Positions 33,695 to 40,861 of a stretch of DNA of 40,861 nt are shown one piece after another. The first letter of the stretch is position 1. Every line of letters begins with the position of its first letter. The translations under genes and the position numbers were made by a program. The notes below the pieces were generated by a model, which was not told the DNA's origin, made no database searches, and saw nothing but the letters and a program-made list of their open reading frames with translations. This DNA comes from Merdimmobilis hominis. GTDB lineage: Bacteria > Bacillota > Clostridia > Oscillospirales > Ruminococcaceae. The stretch covers positions 1 to 40,861 of the forward strand of contig NZ_JACJKY010000020.1 in the NCBI RefSeq assembly GCF_016901855.1. The letters are read 5' to 3'.

Positions 33695-33958
33695 TCAGTC
33701 GCTCACATACGGCAGCAGAGCAGCCTGTCTTGCACGTTTGATTGCAACAGTCAGCTCGCGCTGGTGACGTGCACAAGTGCCGGTTACACGGCGCGGAACG
33801 ATTTTCGCACGCTCAGAAAGATAACGGCGCAGTTTTGCAACGTCTTTGTAATCGATGTGTTCAGCTTTATCAACGCAGAAAGCGCAAACTTTTTTGCGGG
33901 ATCTTCTGCCTGCCGGACGATTCGGGCGTTCCGGTCTTTCGTTATGGTTTCTCTCCAT
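33695..33958 (-). CDS. rpsR: 30S ribosomal protein S18
   Basis: The protein has 87 residues. A basic, Arg/Pro-rich N-terminus is followed by the S18 core: [18 protein letters not shown] (with a CxxC pair), [42 protein letters not shown]. It binds 16S rRNA with S6 in the small subunit platform. The retained C-A-F-C pair plus a third Cys in TGTCARH is the zinc-binding (C+) form. The start is ATG at 33958; a TTG one codon upstream is slightly better placed to AAGGAGG and cannot be excluded. It is the last gene of the operon. Confidence 0.96.
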   Translation of the reverse strand: MERNHNERPERPNRPAGRRSRKKVCAFCVDKAEHIDYKDVAKLRRYLSERAKIVPRRVTGTCARHQRELTVAIKRARQAALLPYVSD

Positions 33959-33982
33959 CAATACTTTACCTCCTTGTAAATT

Positions 33983-34447
33983 TTAAAACGGAAGATCGCT
34001 GTCGTCATCTTCGATTGCTTCAAAATCACCGATGCTGAATCCGGTGCCTTTGGTCGGCTCCGCAAAGCTTTCGGGTTTTGGAACAGGGAAAGATGCCGGT
34101 GCCTGCGAACGCGGTGCAGAATCCGATTTGCTGTCTGCAAAATAGACCTGCTCTGCAAGCACTTCAAATGCGGTGCGTTTGTTTCCGTTTTTGTCTTCGT
34201 AGTTCCTTGTTTGAATCGAGCCTTCAATCGCAATCATACGGCCTTTTTGAAAATAGCGGCAGATGAAATCAGCCGTCTGTCTCCAAGCCACGATGTTGAT
34301 GAAGTCTGTTTGGCGCGAACCGCCGTCTTTCGGTGCGTAGTTTCTGTCAACTGCGATCGAAAACGACGTAACGGATGTGCCGTTCGGAGTTTGCTTATGC
34401 TCAGGATCAGCCGTAAGCCGTCCCATCAAAATAACGCGATTCAGCAT
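33983..34447 (-). CDS. ssb: Single-stranded DNA-binding protein
   Basis: The product has 154 residues. The OB-fold (1-108) shows MLNRVILMGRLTADPE, TSFSIAVDRNY, DFINIVAWRQTADFICRYFQKGRMIAIEGSIQTRNYED. A flexible Pro/Ser-rich linker follows, and the acidic tip DDDSDLPF at the C-terminus recruits replication and repair partners. ATG at 34447 is chosen; an in-frame TTG two codons upstream is too close to GGAGG. It lies between rpsF and rpsR, the usual Firmicutes order. Confidence 0.97.
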   Translation of the reverse strand: MLNRVILMGRLTADPEHKQTPNGTSVTSFSIAVDRNYAPKDGGSRQTDFINIVAWRQTADFICRYFQKGRMIAIEGSIQTRNYEDKNGNKRTAFEVLAEQVYFADSKSDSAPRSQAPASFPVPKPESFAEPTKGTGFSIGDFEAIEDDDSDLPF

Positions 34448-34464
34448 AACCAAAACACCTCCGA

Positions 34465-34764
34465 TTATTCGCTTACGCGAAGTGTCACAACCGAACGCAT
34501 TACGCCATCAGTGATGTTTAATACGCGCTCGAGCTCTGCCGGGAACGACGGAGCAGAAGTAAAGTTGAACAGAACGTAGTAGCCCTCGGTCTCATAGTTG
34601 ATCGGGTAAGCCAGTCTGCGTTTGCCCCACTCATCAACAGAATCCAGGGTTGCGTTTGCGGAGATCAGTGCATTGATTTTCTCAACCAGTGCTTTGATGC
34701 CGTCTTCGCCAACTTTGGTACTAAAAACGATGAGTGCTTCGTATTTCTCTGTGAGTTTTGCCAT
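34465..34764 (-). CDS. rpsF: 30S ribosomal protein S6
   Basis: The protein has 99 residues with the S6 fold: KYEALIVFSTKVGEDGIKALVEKIN at the start, DEWGKRRLAYPINYETEGYYVLFNFTSAP in the centre and LERVLNITDGVMRSVVTLR near the end. It pairs with S18 on 16S rRNA. The ATG at 34764 follows GGAGG at nine bases; the open frame extends 15 codons upstream without conserved sequence. It is first in the operon, after a structured leader that may bind the S6:S18 complex for autoregulation. Confidence 0.96.
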   Translation of the reverse strand: MAKLTEKYEALIVFSTKVGEDGIKALVEKINALISANATLDSVDEWGKRRLAYPINYETEGYYVLFNFTSAPSFPAELERVLNITDGVMRSVVTLRVSE

Positions 34765-34819
34765 GTTGGTGCACCTCCTTTTGGACATATGCCTCTTTGC
34801 GTTTTGCAAAGGGGAAGGA

Positions 34820-34842
34820 GTTTATCCGGCATTCGGATAAAC
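34820..34842 (-). promoter_or_regulatory. rpsF leader hairpin, candidate S6:S18 autoregulatory element
   Basis: The transcribed leader (about 34867-34765) contains a perfect 9-bp stem GTTTATCCG/CGGATAAAC with loop AATGC, and a smaller TTTGC/GCAAA hairpin nearer the gene. Known S6:S18 leaders in Firmicutes use a hairpin with a CCG box; CCG does occur in this hairpin, but I cannot confirm the full motif. Confidence 0.4.
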
Positions 34843-34851
34843 AAAATGCGA

Positions 34852-34899
34852 ACAAAAGCCGCATACATCTGATATTTTATCAGGCAATGCGGCTTTTGT
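34852..34899 (-). terminator. Terminator of the zinc-ribbon gene, overlapping the rpsF promoter
   Basis: A perfect 13-bp outer stem (34852-34864 with 34887-34899, ACAAAAGCCGCAT type) with an inner CTGAT/ATCAG stem. The minus-strand 3' arm ends CTTTTGTT. Confidence 0.7.
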
Positions 34900-34902
34900 C
34901 AA
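34874..34902 (-). promoter_or_regulatory. Sigma-A promoter of rpsF-ssb-rpsR
   Basis: Consensus TTGACA (34902-34897), a 17-base spacer and TAAAAT (34879-34874) on the minus strand. It lies entirely within the hairpin at 34852-34899 apart from the first bases. Confidence 0.8.
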
Positions 34903-34931
34903 GAATTTGTTTTTAAAAATAACGTTTTTCT

Positions 34932-35900
34932 TTATAAAAAGAAGAGAAGCATGAAAAATGCGAGAACATTGACTGCTGCATAAGCGATCAGAAGACCGGC
35001 AATGAGTTTTGTTGCAACCGAGCCTTTTTTCGCGAGCAGTGCACGGCATTCTTCCGGAGAAGAAGTGACAGCGCGCGCTTTTGCAATATGCTTTTGACAG
35101 TGGCGCATATAAAGCGTGTTTGCAAAAAATCCGCAGACAAACCGCATTGCAAGCGCTAAAAGCTGGCAAATCATGCTGATGGTCGTGATAGAAGTGAACG
35201 AGTCGGACGGCATCAGCGTCGAAGCAGATGTCATCGCCTGATAGGTCATCAAATACTGCGGCAGGGAGATGAGCATCTGAATCAAAAAGATGAGAATGCC
35301 CGTGCCGTACATTTTGCGGTATAAGAAATATCCGCCCTGGAAGAAAAATGCGCTCCAGTTGATGATTTTTGTTTTGGAGCGGGCAAGCTCACGGAAACGG
35401 AGCAAAAAGTAATGCGCGTTTCTGCCGATATATGCGGCATAGTCCTGTGCCTGAATGCCTTCGATTTCTTCTTCGGGCGGAACGGACTGTGCCTGTGCAA
35501 ACATACCAAACGGCATCGGGCCAAATCCCTGCGGCATGCCGTTGGTGCCTTGCTGTGCCGAATAAGGCGGTGTCTGGGCGTTTGCTTGATGCGGCATAGA
35601 AAGCGGTGTGCCGCAGGTATTGCAAAACAGCGCAGAATTGGGATTCTCAGCACCGCACCGCGGGCACGTTCTGCCCGCTTCGGCAGAAGATTCGTCAGAA
35701 GCGGTGTGTGCGTCCGATTCGGGCTGCGGCGGTGTCCACGGTGTGTGCGATTCGTGAAGCTGTGGGAAAATGCATTCGCCTTTTTCCATCAGACAAGCAC
35801 GGTGATACGGTGCACCACAGACAGGACAGACAACGATGTCGTCATCCTTTGTAAAAGGTTTGCCGCAGATCGGACAGGGAATATGTTCATAGCGGTTCAT
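34932..35900 (-). CDS. Zinc-ribbon membrane protein, unknown function
   Basis: The product has 322 residues. The N-terminus has a RING/ribbon-like Cys cluster (CPICGKPF, CPVCGAPYHRACL) and a second ribbon CPRCGAENPNSALFCNTCGTPL (about residues 60-80), separated by acidic/Pro-rich linkers. Four hydrophobic helices (about 180-320) follow a segment NWSAFFFQGGYFLYRKMYGTGIL, typical of DUF2628-like proteins. It is a membrane protein with a cytosolic zinc-binding head; the role is unknown. ATG at 35900 is chosen because conserved sequence begins there; GGAGG is 13 bases away, longer than usual. Upstream ATGs overlap the -10 element or lack a site. Confidence 0.72.
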   Translation of the reverse strand: MNRYEHIPCPICGKPFTKDDDIVVCPVCGAPYHRACLMEKGECIFPQLHESHTPWTPPQPESDAHTASDESSAEAGRTCPRCGAENPNSALFCNTCGTPLSMPHQANAQTPPYSAQQGTNGMPQGFGPMPFGMFAQAQSVPPEEEIEGIQAQDYAAYIGRNAHYFLLRFRELARSKTKIINWSAFFFQGGYFLYRKMYGTGILIFLIQMLISLPQYLMTYQAMTSASTLMPSDSFTSITTISMICQLLALAMRFVCGFFANTLYMRHCQKHIAKARAVTSSPEECRALLAKKGSVATKLIAGLLIAYAAVNVLAFFMLLFFL

Positions 35901-35946
35901 GTGTGTAAAAGACCCTCCAACCGGAAAAATCATGATTTTTGTTTTC

Positions 35947-35975
35947 ATTATACCGGTTTTGTGTCGAATAGTAAA
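35947..35975 (-). promoter_or_regulatory. Sigma-A promoter of the zinc-ribbon gene
   Basis: TTTACT (35975-35970), a 17-base spacer and TATAAT (35952-35947) on the minus strand. Confidence 0.75.
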
Positions 35976-36041
35976 GGAAAAAGTAACAGACAAACTGTGA
36001 ACATTCTGCTAACCGCATTCCCTTTTTGGCCGGTTTCGTGG

Positions 36042-36047
36042 TATACT
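36042..36047 (+). promoter_or_regulatory. Extended -10 promoter of nth
   Basis: TGG-TATACT with no good -35 at 17 bases; the ribosome binding site AGGAGGG and the ATG at 36073 follow closely. Confidence 0.5.
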
Positions 36048-36072
36048 TAAAAAAACAGCAGGAGGGAGTTTT

Positions 36073-36765
36073 ATGACAAAAAAAGAACGTGCGGCACAGG
36101 CGGTCGCCATTTTGAAAGAACGATATCCGGAAGCGATTTGTTCGCTTGTCTATGATAAAGAAAAACCATACGAACTGGTGATTGCCACACGGCTTTCGGC
36201 GCAGTGTACTGACGCCCGCGTGAACATCGTGACAAAGGAGCTGTTTGCACGCTACGATTCGCTCGAAGCATTTGCAAACGCTGACCTTGCCGAGGTGGAG
36301 GAGATCGTCAAGCCGTGCGGCTTTTTCCGGATGAAGGCGAAGGATACCATCGGTATGTGTCAGGCGATGCTTTCGCGTTTTGACGGAAAAGTGCCCGATA
36401 CCATCGAGGAACTGATTACACTGCCGGGTGTCGGTCGGAAAACAGCGAACCTGATTGTCGGCGACATTTACCACAAGCCGTCGATCGTGACAGACACGCA
36501 CTGCATCCGTATTTGCGGCAGGCTCGGTCTTACGACCGGCATCACAGAGCCGAAAAAGGTGGAAGATGCCCTGCGGCCGATTCTTGATCCGGTGGAATCG
36601 GGGGACTTTTGCCATCGGCTTGTATTGTTCGGGCGGGATGTCTGTACTGCACGTGCACCGAAATGTGAAGAGTGTCCGTTGAAACCGATTTGTAAAGAAG
36701 GACCTGCACCGAAAAAGACGAAAAAGCCGTCGGCTCGTGCAAAAATCAAACCAGAGGAGGCATAA
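36073..36765 (+). CDS. nth: Endonuclease III
   Basis: The protein has 230 residues. It is a DNA glycosylase and AP lyase that removes oxidised pyrimidines. The helix-hairpin-helix LPGVGRKTANLIVG carries the catalytic Lys (K123), and the catalytic Asp is D141 in VTDTHC. The [4Fe-4S] cluster ligands C191-x6-C198-x2-C201-x5-C207 are complete. A Lys/Pro-rich tail follows the cluster. It is transcribed with the small flavoprotein gene three bases downstream. All expected active-site residues are present. Confidence 0.96.
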   Translation: MTKKERAAQAVAILKERYPEAICSLVYDKEKPYELVIATRLSAQCTDARVNIVTKELFARYDSLEAFANADLAEVEEIVKPCGFFRMKAKDTIGMCQAMLSRFDGKVPDTIEELITLPGVGRKTANLIVGDIYHKPSIVTDTHCIRICGRLGLTTGITEPKKVEDALRPILDPVESGDFCHRLVLFGRDVCTARAPKCEECPLKPICKEGPAPKKTKKPSARAKIKPEEA

Positions 36766-36768
36766 GAA

Positions 36769-37245
36769 ATGCGCAGAAAAGACAGAGAGATAACCGATTT
36801 GAATGATATTCGTGCGATTTTTGCGCGATGCCTAAATATTACACTTTCGATGTGCGATGATGGCAGACCGTATGCAGTGCCGCTGAATTTCGGCGTGCGC
36901 GAAGAAGATGGAAAGCTTGTGATTTACGCACATTGCGCAAAATCGGGCAGAAAACTTTCGTGTATTGAAAAGAATCCGGCAGTATGTGTGTCGTGCGGAC
37001 GTGTGCTTTCGATTGTGGACGGCGATTCTGCCTGTGACATGACTGCAAAATATGAAAGCGTGGTCGGATTCGGAAATGCAGAGGTTTTATCGGATGGCGA
37101 TGCGCTGCTTGACGCGGGACTTCATGCGGTTGTTTCGCATTACGGCGAACATCCGGGCGATGCGTTTGAAAAGTACCGAAAAGCGACTGCGGTGATTCGC
37201 ATCGTGCTCGATGAAGTGACCGGAAAGTCGAATTGCAAGGCGTAA
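36769..37245 (+). CDS. Pyridoxamine 5'-phosphate oxidase-like flavoprotein (NimA-like)
   Basis: The product has 158 residues with the FMN split barrel. It starts MRRKDREITD, typical of the 5-nitroimidazole reductase/NimA-like group, with VPLNFGVREEDGKLVIYAHCAKSGRKLSCIEKNPAVCV (about 41-78) and YESVVGFGNAEVL. It is a soluble protein that probably binds FMN or haem; nitro-group reduction is possible but not shown. It follows nth with only three bases between, so the two are co-transcribed; the link is probably not functional. Confidence 0.85.
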   Translation: MRRKDREITDLNDIRAIFARCLNITLSMCDDGRPYAVPLNFGVREEDGKLVIYAHCAKSGRKLSCIEKNPAVCVSCGRVLSIVDGDSACDMTAKYESVVGFGNAEVLSDGDALLDAGLHAVVSHYGEHPGDAFEKYRKATAVIRIVLDEVTGKSNCKA

Positions 37246-37258
37246 GAAACATTTTTTC

Positions 37259-37287
37259 TTGACATCGCGCGCAAGAACGCGTATGAT
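37259..37287 (+). promoter_or_regulatory. Sigma-A promoter of ilvD
   Basis: Consensus TTGACA (37259-37264), a 17-base spacer and TATGAT (37282-37287). The leader is about 37 bases, too short for a T-box or leader-peptide attenuator. Confidence 0.85.
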
Positions 37288-37330
37288 GAATGATAATTTA
37301 ATACTGTAAAACAGAAAAGGGGTTTGAGTG

Positions 37331-38998
37331 ATGAACAGTGAAGCAATCATGCAGGGCGCGCAGAATGCGCCGCATCGTGCATTGTTTTCCGCACTTGGTT
37401 ATACAAAAGAGGAGATGAGCCGTCCGCTGGTCGGCATTGTCTGCTCGCAGAATGAGATCGTTCCGGGACATATGGAGCTTGACCGGATTGCAGACGCCGT
37501 GAAACTGGGTGTTGCAATGGCAGGCGGTACACCGGTTGTTTTTCCGGCAATCGCGGTGTGCGACGGTATCGCGATGGGACATCAGGGAATGAAGTATTCG
37601 CTGGTCACACGCGATTTGATCGCCGATTCCACCGAAGCAATGGCAATGGCGCACGGATTTGATGCGCTCGTCATGATTCCAAACTGCGACAAAAACGTGC
37701 CGGGTCTTTTGATGGCGGCGGCAAGACTGAATATTCCGACCATTTTTGTGAGCGGCGGCCCGATGCTTGCAGGTACTGTGGACGGCTGTAAGGTGAGCTT
37801 TTCGGCGGCATCCGAGGCAGTCGGCGCATATCTTTCCGGAAAAATTTCCGCAGAAAAAATGCAGGAGTTTGAGGAAAAAACATGCCCGACATGTGGTTCC
37901 TGTTCCGGTATGTACACGGCAAACTCGATGAACTGCCTGACCGAGGTGCTCGGCATGGGCCTTTGCGGAAACGGCACGATTCCGGCAGTGTATTCCGAAC
38001 GCATCCGTTTGGCAAAGCATGCCGGCATGCAGATCATGGAGCTTGTCCGCAAAAATATCCGCCCGCGTGATATTATGACAGAATCGGCATTCCGCAATGC
38101 GCTCACGATGGATATGGCGCTCGGATGCAGTACAAACAGCATGCTTCACCTGCCGGCGATTGCACATGAGGCAGGCATTGAGCTCAATATGGACATGGCA
38201 AATGAAATCAGCGACCGCACACCGAACCTGTGCCATTTGGCACCTGCCGGCCCGCATCATATGGAAGATTTGTACGAAGCAGGCGGCGTGTATGCCGTCA
38301 TGCACGAAATCAGCAAGCTTGGCCTTTTGGATGAAAGCTGCATGACCTGTACCGGCAAAACGGTGGGCGAAAACATTCAATCGAGCAAAAACAAAAACCC
38401 CGACGTCATTCGTCCGGTCGAGAATCCGTACAGCAAAACGGGCGGCATTGCAGTGCTTCGCGGCAACTTAGCGCCGGATTCCTGCGTCGTCAAACGGTCT
38501 GCTGTCGCACCGGAGATGCTCTGCCATTCCGGTCCGGCACGCGTGTTTGACAGCGAAGAAGATGCGATGGCGGCGATCAACGGCGATCAGATCCACGACG
38601 GTGATGTTGTGGTCATCCGCTATGAAGGTCCGAAAGGCGGCCCGGGTATGCGCGAGATGCTCAATCCGACTTCTGCCATCATGGGACGCGGACTCGGCAG
38701 CACGGTTGCACTCATCACCGACGGACGCTTTTCAGGTGCGACACGCGGCGCTGCCATCGGACACGTTTCACCGGAAGCAGCAGTCGGCGGCAATATTGCA
38801 CTCGTCGAAGAGGGCGATATCATCGATATCGACATCATGGCAAATACGATCAATGTGCGCGTGTCGGATGAAGAACTGGCAAAACGGCGTGCCGCATGGA
38901 CACCGAAAGAGCCGCGGATCAAAACCGGCTATCTTGCGCGGTATGCATCGCTTGTCACATCCGGCAACCGCGGTGCAATTCTCGAAGTGAAGAAATAA
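37331..38998 (+). CDS. ilvD: Dihydroxy-acid dehydratase
   Basis: The protein has 555 residues. It dehydrates 2,3-dihydroxy-isovalerate and -methylvalerate to the 2-keto acids, the third step of valine and isoleucine synthesis. The iron-sulphur Cys are seen in [15 protein letters not shown] and [18 protein letters not shown], and the C-terminal signature [29 protein letters not shown] is complete. The ATG at 37331 follows AAGGGG at eight bases; a GTG one codon upstream is an alternative. No other ilv gene is nearby. It is monocistronic with its own strong promoter. Confidence 0.96.
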   Translation: MNSEAIMQGAQNAPHRALFSALGYTKEEMSRPLVGIVCSQNEIVPGHMELDRIADAVKLGVAMAGGTPVVFPAIAVCDGIAMGHQGMKYSLVTRDLIADSTEAMAMAHGFDALVMIPNCDKNVPGLLMAAARLNIPTIFVSGGPMLAGTVDGCKVSFSAASEAVGAYLSGKISAEKMQEFEEKTCPTCGSCSGMYTANSMNCLTEVLGMGLCGNGTIPAVYSERIRLAKHAGMQIMELVRKNIRPRDIMTESAFRNALTMDMALGCSTNSMLHLPAIAHEAGIELNMDMANEISDRTPNLCHLAPAGPHHMEDLYEAGGVYAVMHEISKLGLLDESCMTCTGKTVGENIQSSKNKNPDVIRPVENPYSKTGGIAVLRGNLAPDSCVVKRSAVAPEMLCHSGPARVFDSEEDAMAAINGDQIHDGDVVVIRYEGPKGGPGMREMLNPTSAIMGRGLGSTVALITDGRFSGATRGAAIGHVSPEAAVGGNIALVEEGDIIDIDIMANTINVRVSDEELAKRRAAWTPKEPRIKTGYLARYASLVTSGNRGAILEVKK

Positions 38999-39026
38999 AC
39001 AAAAATACAGCGGATTGTTGCGTTGC

Positions 39027-39055
39027 TTGCAAAAGAAGTCGATTTATGGTATGCT
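39027..39055 (+). promoter_or_regulatory. Sigma-A promoter of fabV
   Basis: TTGCAA (39027-39032), a 17-base spacer ending in TGG and TATGCT (39050-39055), so an extended -10. Confidence 0.75.
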
Positions 39056-39089
39056 GTGTAAAACAATCTTTGTGTAAAGGAGAACCGAC

Positions 39090-40268
39090 ATGATTGTAAA
39101 ACCGAAAATTCGTGGATTCATCTGCACAACCGCACATCCGGACGGATGCAAAGCGATTGTCAAAGAGCAGATCGATTATGTAAAATCACAGGCAAAAACC
39201 GAAGGCCCGAAAAAAGTGCTCGTCATCGGCGCTTCGATGGGATATGGACTCGCTTCCCGTATTTCTGCGGCATATTCGTGCGGCGCGGCAACGCTCGGCG
39301 TGATTTTTGACCGCAACGGCAGCGAAAAACGTACCGGTACAGCCGGCTGGTATAACACCGCCGCATTCGAAGAATTTGCAAAAGCAGACGGACTGTATGC
39401 AAAAACAATAAACGGCGACGCTTATTCAAAAGAGATCAAAGACAAAGTGATCGAAACGATCAAAGCGGATCTCGGCAAAGTTGATATGGTCGTTTACAGC
39501 TTAGCAGCACCGAAACGTGTGGCAGCTGACGGCACAGTCTATAGCTCTGTGCTCAAAACAACCGGCGAATCGTATACCAATAAAACGATTGACTTGAAAA
39601 ACCGCACCGTTTCCGATGTGACCATCGAACCGGCAACCGAGGAAGAGATCACACATACCGTGAAAGTCATGGGCGGCGAAGATTGGCGTGACTGGATCGA
39701 CGCACTGCGTGCAGCTGATGCAATCGAGCCGCATGCGGTTACTGTTGCATATTCGTACATCGGTCCGGAACTGACCCATCCGATGTATTTTGACGGTTCG
39801 ATCGGCCGTGCAAAAGCACACCTCGCGCGCACTGCAGAGGAAATCAGTGCAGAATGCGGCGGTATTCGTGCATACATTTCGGTAAACAAGGCGCTTGTAA
39901 CCCAGTCGAGTGCAGCAATTCCGATCGTTCCGCTGTACATCTCGATTCTGTACAAGGTCATGAAAGCGCACGGCAACCACGAAGGCTGCATCGAGCAGAT
40001 GTACCGTCTGTTCCACGACAAGCTGTACGGCGCGTCGGTCTGCACCGATGAATCGGGTATGGTGCGCATGGACGACTGGGAGATGGAAGAAGACATCCAG
40101 AAAGAAGTTTCTGCACTTTGGGAAAACATCTCGACCGAAACGCTCGGCGAATGTGCGGACATCGACGGTTACTGGCATGATTTTTATCGTCTGTTTGGCT
40201 TTGAGGCAGCAGGCGTTGACTATGATGCAGACGAGGATGTTGTTCGTCCGATCGAAGGCGTGGAATAA
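39090..40268 (+). CDS. fabV: FabV-type enoyl-ACP / trans-2-enoyl-CoA reductase
   Basis: The product has 392 residues, typical of the FabV/Ter family (about 400). The NADH site is VLVIGASMGYGLASRISAAY (about 43-62). The catalytic Y233-x8-K242 lies in YFDGSIGRAK, the spacing that separates FabV/Ter (x8) from FabI (x6). It reduces the 2,3 double bond of an enoyl-ACP in fatty acid elongation, or crotonyl-CoA; the two activities are not separable by eye. FabV-type reductases resist triclosan. It overlaps the Nudix gene by one base, AGGAG precedes the ATG, and its own promoter drives both genes. Confidence 0.93.
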   Translation: MIVKPKIRGFICTTAHPDGCKAIVKEQIDYVKSQAKTEGPKKVLVIGASMGYGLASRISAAYSCGAATLGVIFDRNGSEKRTGTAGWYNTAAFEEFAKADGLYAKTINGDAYSKEIKDKVIETIKADLGKVDMVVYSLAAPKRVAADGTVYSSVLKTTGESYTNKTIDLKNRTVSDVTIEPATEEEITHTVKVMGGEDWRDWIDALRAADAIEPHAVTVAYSYIGPELTHPMYFDGSIGRAKAHLARTAEEISAECGGIRAYISVNKALVTQSSAAIPIVPLYISILYKVMKAHGNHEGCIEQMYRLFHDKLYGASVCTDESGMVRMDDWEMEEDIQKEVSALWENISTETLGECADIDGYWHDFYRLFGFEAAGVDYDADEDVVRPIEGVE

Positions 40269-40726
40269 TGGCACGCGAGGAACGCGCTGTTTTTACGAAT
40301 ATGTGTATGATCTCCGATGCGTCGGGAAACGTGTTGGTGCAGAATCGAAACAGCAAAGACTGGCCGGGTGTTACGTTTCCGGGCGGTCATGTGGAGCCTG
40401 GGGAATCGTTTGTGCAGTCGGTAATCCGTGAGGTGTATGAAGAAACGGGACTGACGATAGAGAACCCCCGTCTGTGCGGCATAAAACAGTTTCAGACGGA
40501 TGACGGCGCACGATATGTTGTGCTGCTTTACCGGACCGAAACGTTTTCAGGTGTGCTCAAAAGTTCAGATGAAGGCGAGGTCTTTTGGATAAAAAAAGAC
40601 GAACTTGCCGCACATGCTTTGCCGGTTGATTTTCTGCCGATGGTCGAGGTGTTTGAGTCAGAGAAACTGACGGAATGTTATTATGAGAAGACACCGCAGG
40701 ATGCGTGGGAGATGCGATTGATGTAA
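40268..40726 (+). CDS. Nudix hydrolase (8-oxo-dGTP diphosphatase-like)
   Basis: The protein has 152 residues. The Nudix box is complete, from G40 through E46, R54-E55 and E58-E59 to G61-L62, and binds the Mg2+ used to cleave a nucleoside diphosphate linkage. The start MAREERAVFTNMCMI and the KQFQTDDGARYVVLLYRTETFSG strand resemble MutT/NUDT1-like proteins that clean oxidised nucleotides, though substrate is uncertain. The ATG shares its A with the fabV stop codon (TAATG), so translation is coupled to fabV. Its terminator has been hit by an insertion sequence. Confidence 0.9.
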   Translation: MAREERAVFTNMCMISDASGNVLVQNRNSKDWPGVTFPGGHVEPGESFVQSVIREVYEETGLTIENPRLCGIKQFQTDDGARYVVLLYRTETFSGVLKSSDEGEVFWIKKDELAAHALPVDFLPMVEVFESEKLTECYYEKTPQDAWEMRLM

Positions 40727-40734
40727 ATAAAAAA

Positions 40735-40757
40735 GCAAGCCGAAAAAAACGGCTTGC
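40735..40757 (+). terminator. Terminator hairpin of the Nudix gene, T-run displaced by an insertion sequence
   Basis: An 8-bp stem GCAAGCCG/CGGCTTGC with a seven-A loop begins eight bases after the stop codon and is preceded by an A-run. A matching T-run should follow, but the insertion sequence end begins within the 3' arm (40755). In the minus direction the A-run gives T's, so the stem still works for transcripts leaving the insertion sequence. Confidence 0.6.
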
Positions 40758-40795
40758 ACTTGTCAAGAGAAAGTAGACAGTAAAAAGAATATTTA

Positions 40796-40861
40796 TCAGA
40801 AGCCCCGTTCGGTTTTAAACTGAACGGGGCTTCTGTAACCCAATGCAGCGGCCGGACGGTG
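40796..40861 (-). CDS. IS3-family transposase (OrfB), C-terminal 21 residues
   Basis: The frame read on the minus strand ends HRPAAALGYRSPVQFKTERGF before a TGA stop. The RP..ALGY.SP..F pattern is the usual C-terminus of IS3-family integrase-core transposases (compare RPHRSLGYKTPAEF). The rest lies outside the window. Its own 3' end forms a perfect 14-bp hairpin (40797-40835). Confidence 0.8.
   Translation of the reverse strand, partial: HRPAAALGYRSPVQFKTERGF
40797..40835 (-). repeat. Perfect 14-bp hairpin over the transposase stop codon
   Basis: CAGAAGCCCCGTTC (40797-40810) pairs exactly with 40822-40835 around an 11-base loop. It covers the last ten or so codons and the stop codon. No strong T-run follows, so it may act as an mRNA-stabilising or translation-limiting element rather than a terminator. 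Confidence 0.7.

Larger units (their letters stand above)
40755..40861 (-). mobile_element. IS3-family insertion sequence, one end only (cut by the window edge)
   Basis: The probable terminal repeat starts TGCACTTGTCAAGAG and runs to about 40780, ahead of the transposase stop. IS3-family ends begin 5'-TG. The element continues beyond the window, so the other end, the frameshifted orfA/orfB structure and any target duplication cannot be seen. Confidence 0.7.

Noticed and set aside
37288-37330. T-box or leader-peptide attenuator before ilvD
   Set aside because: The leader is about 37 bases with no terminator hairpin.
1-40861. CRISPR array, phage or toxin-antitoxin module
   Set aside because: No regularly spaced repeats, cas genes, phage structural genes or paired small toxin/antitoxin genes were seen on either strand.

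Overview
The window reads as chromosomal DNA of an anaerobic, spore-forming, low-to-mid GC Gram-positive bacterium (class Clostridia; the gene set resembles gut Oscillospirales/Ruminococcaceae, which is an inference). Support comes from the spoIVB-spo0A pair, an AGGAGG-type ribosome binding site before almost every gene, corrinoid and radical enzymes of strict anaerobes (RACo-like activator, 2-hydroxyacyl-CoA dehydratase activase, B12/radical SAM protein) and the rpsF-ssb-rpsR operon. No origin, phage, CRISPR array or resistance island is visible. The only mobile element is an IS3-type insertion sequence entering at the right edge.

Layout. 1-1000: the 3' end of tRNA-Asn(GUU), its terminator, decayed direct repeats, and an AT-rich gene for a small membrane protein. 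1000-5400: a glycosyltransferase plus LPG-synthase-type membrane protein operon (minus), a DNA-deoxyinosine/uracil glycosylase, a YwlG/UPF0340 protein and a nitrilase-family amidohydrolase. 5470-10470 (minus): a sugar operon of xylulokinase, DUF4867 protein and FucI-like isomerase, with a ROK repressor upstream and dyad candidate operators. 10734-11684: metA. 11735-14188 (minus): copZ-copA copper export.

14297-22917: an AraC-type regulator faces a long corrinoid methyltransferase operon. The operon holds a UroD-family protein, a DUF2284 Cys-rich protein, a RACo-like [2Fe-2S]/ASKHA corrinoid activator, a B12-binding corrinoid protein, and then three more complete UroD-family proteins plus one N-terminally truncated one. 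Together they look like a self-contained methyl-transfer (possibly demethylation) system of unknown substrate. This is the most novel-looking part of the window.

22979-28003 (minus): a two-gene 2-hydroxyacyl-CoA dehydratase activase/D-component-like system, with a CmpB-family membrane protein overlapping its end. 28159-31253: a flavin reductase, then a coupled B12/radical SAM pair (TIGR03960/TIGR03936 type). 31439-35900 (minus): spo0A, spoIVB, rpsR, ssb, rpsF and a zinc-ribbon membrane protein. 36073-40726 (plus): nth, a PNPOx-like flavoprotein, ilvD, fabV and a Nudix hydrolase. 40755-end: an IS3-family end that has landed in the Nudix gene's terminator hairpin.

Two patterns recur. Sigma-A promoters overlap, or directly abut, the terminator of the preceding co-directional gene (5403-5457, 14239-14291, 34852-34902). 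Spo0A has a receiver domain lacking the usual phospho-acceptor Asp, Lys and one acidic-pocket residue. All promoter, operator and terminator calls rest on reading the sequence alone.
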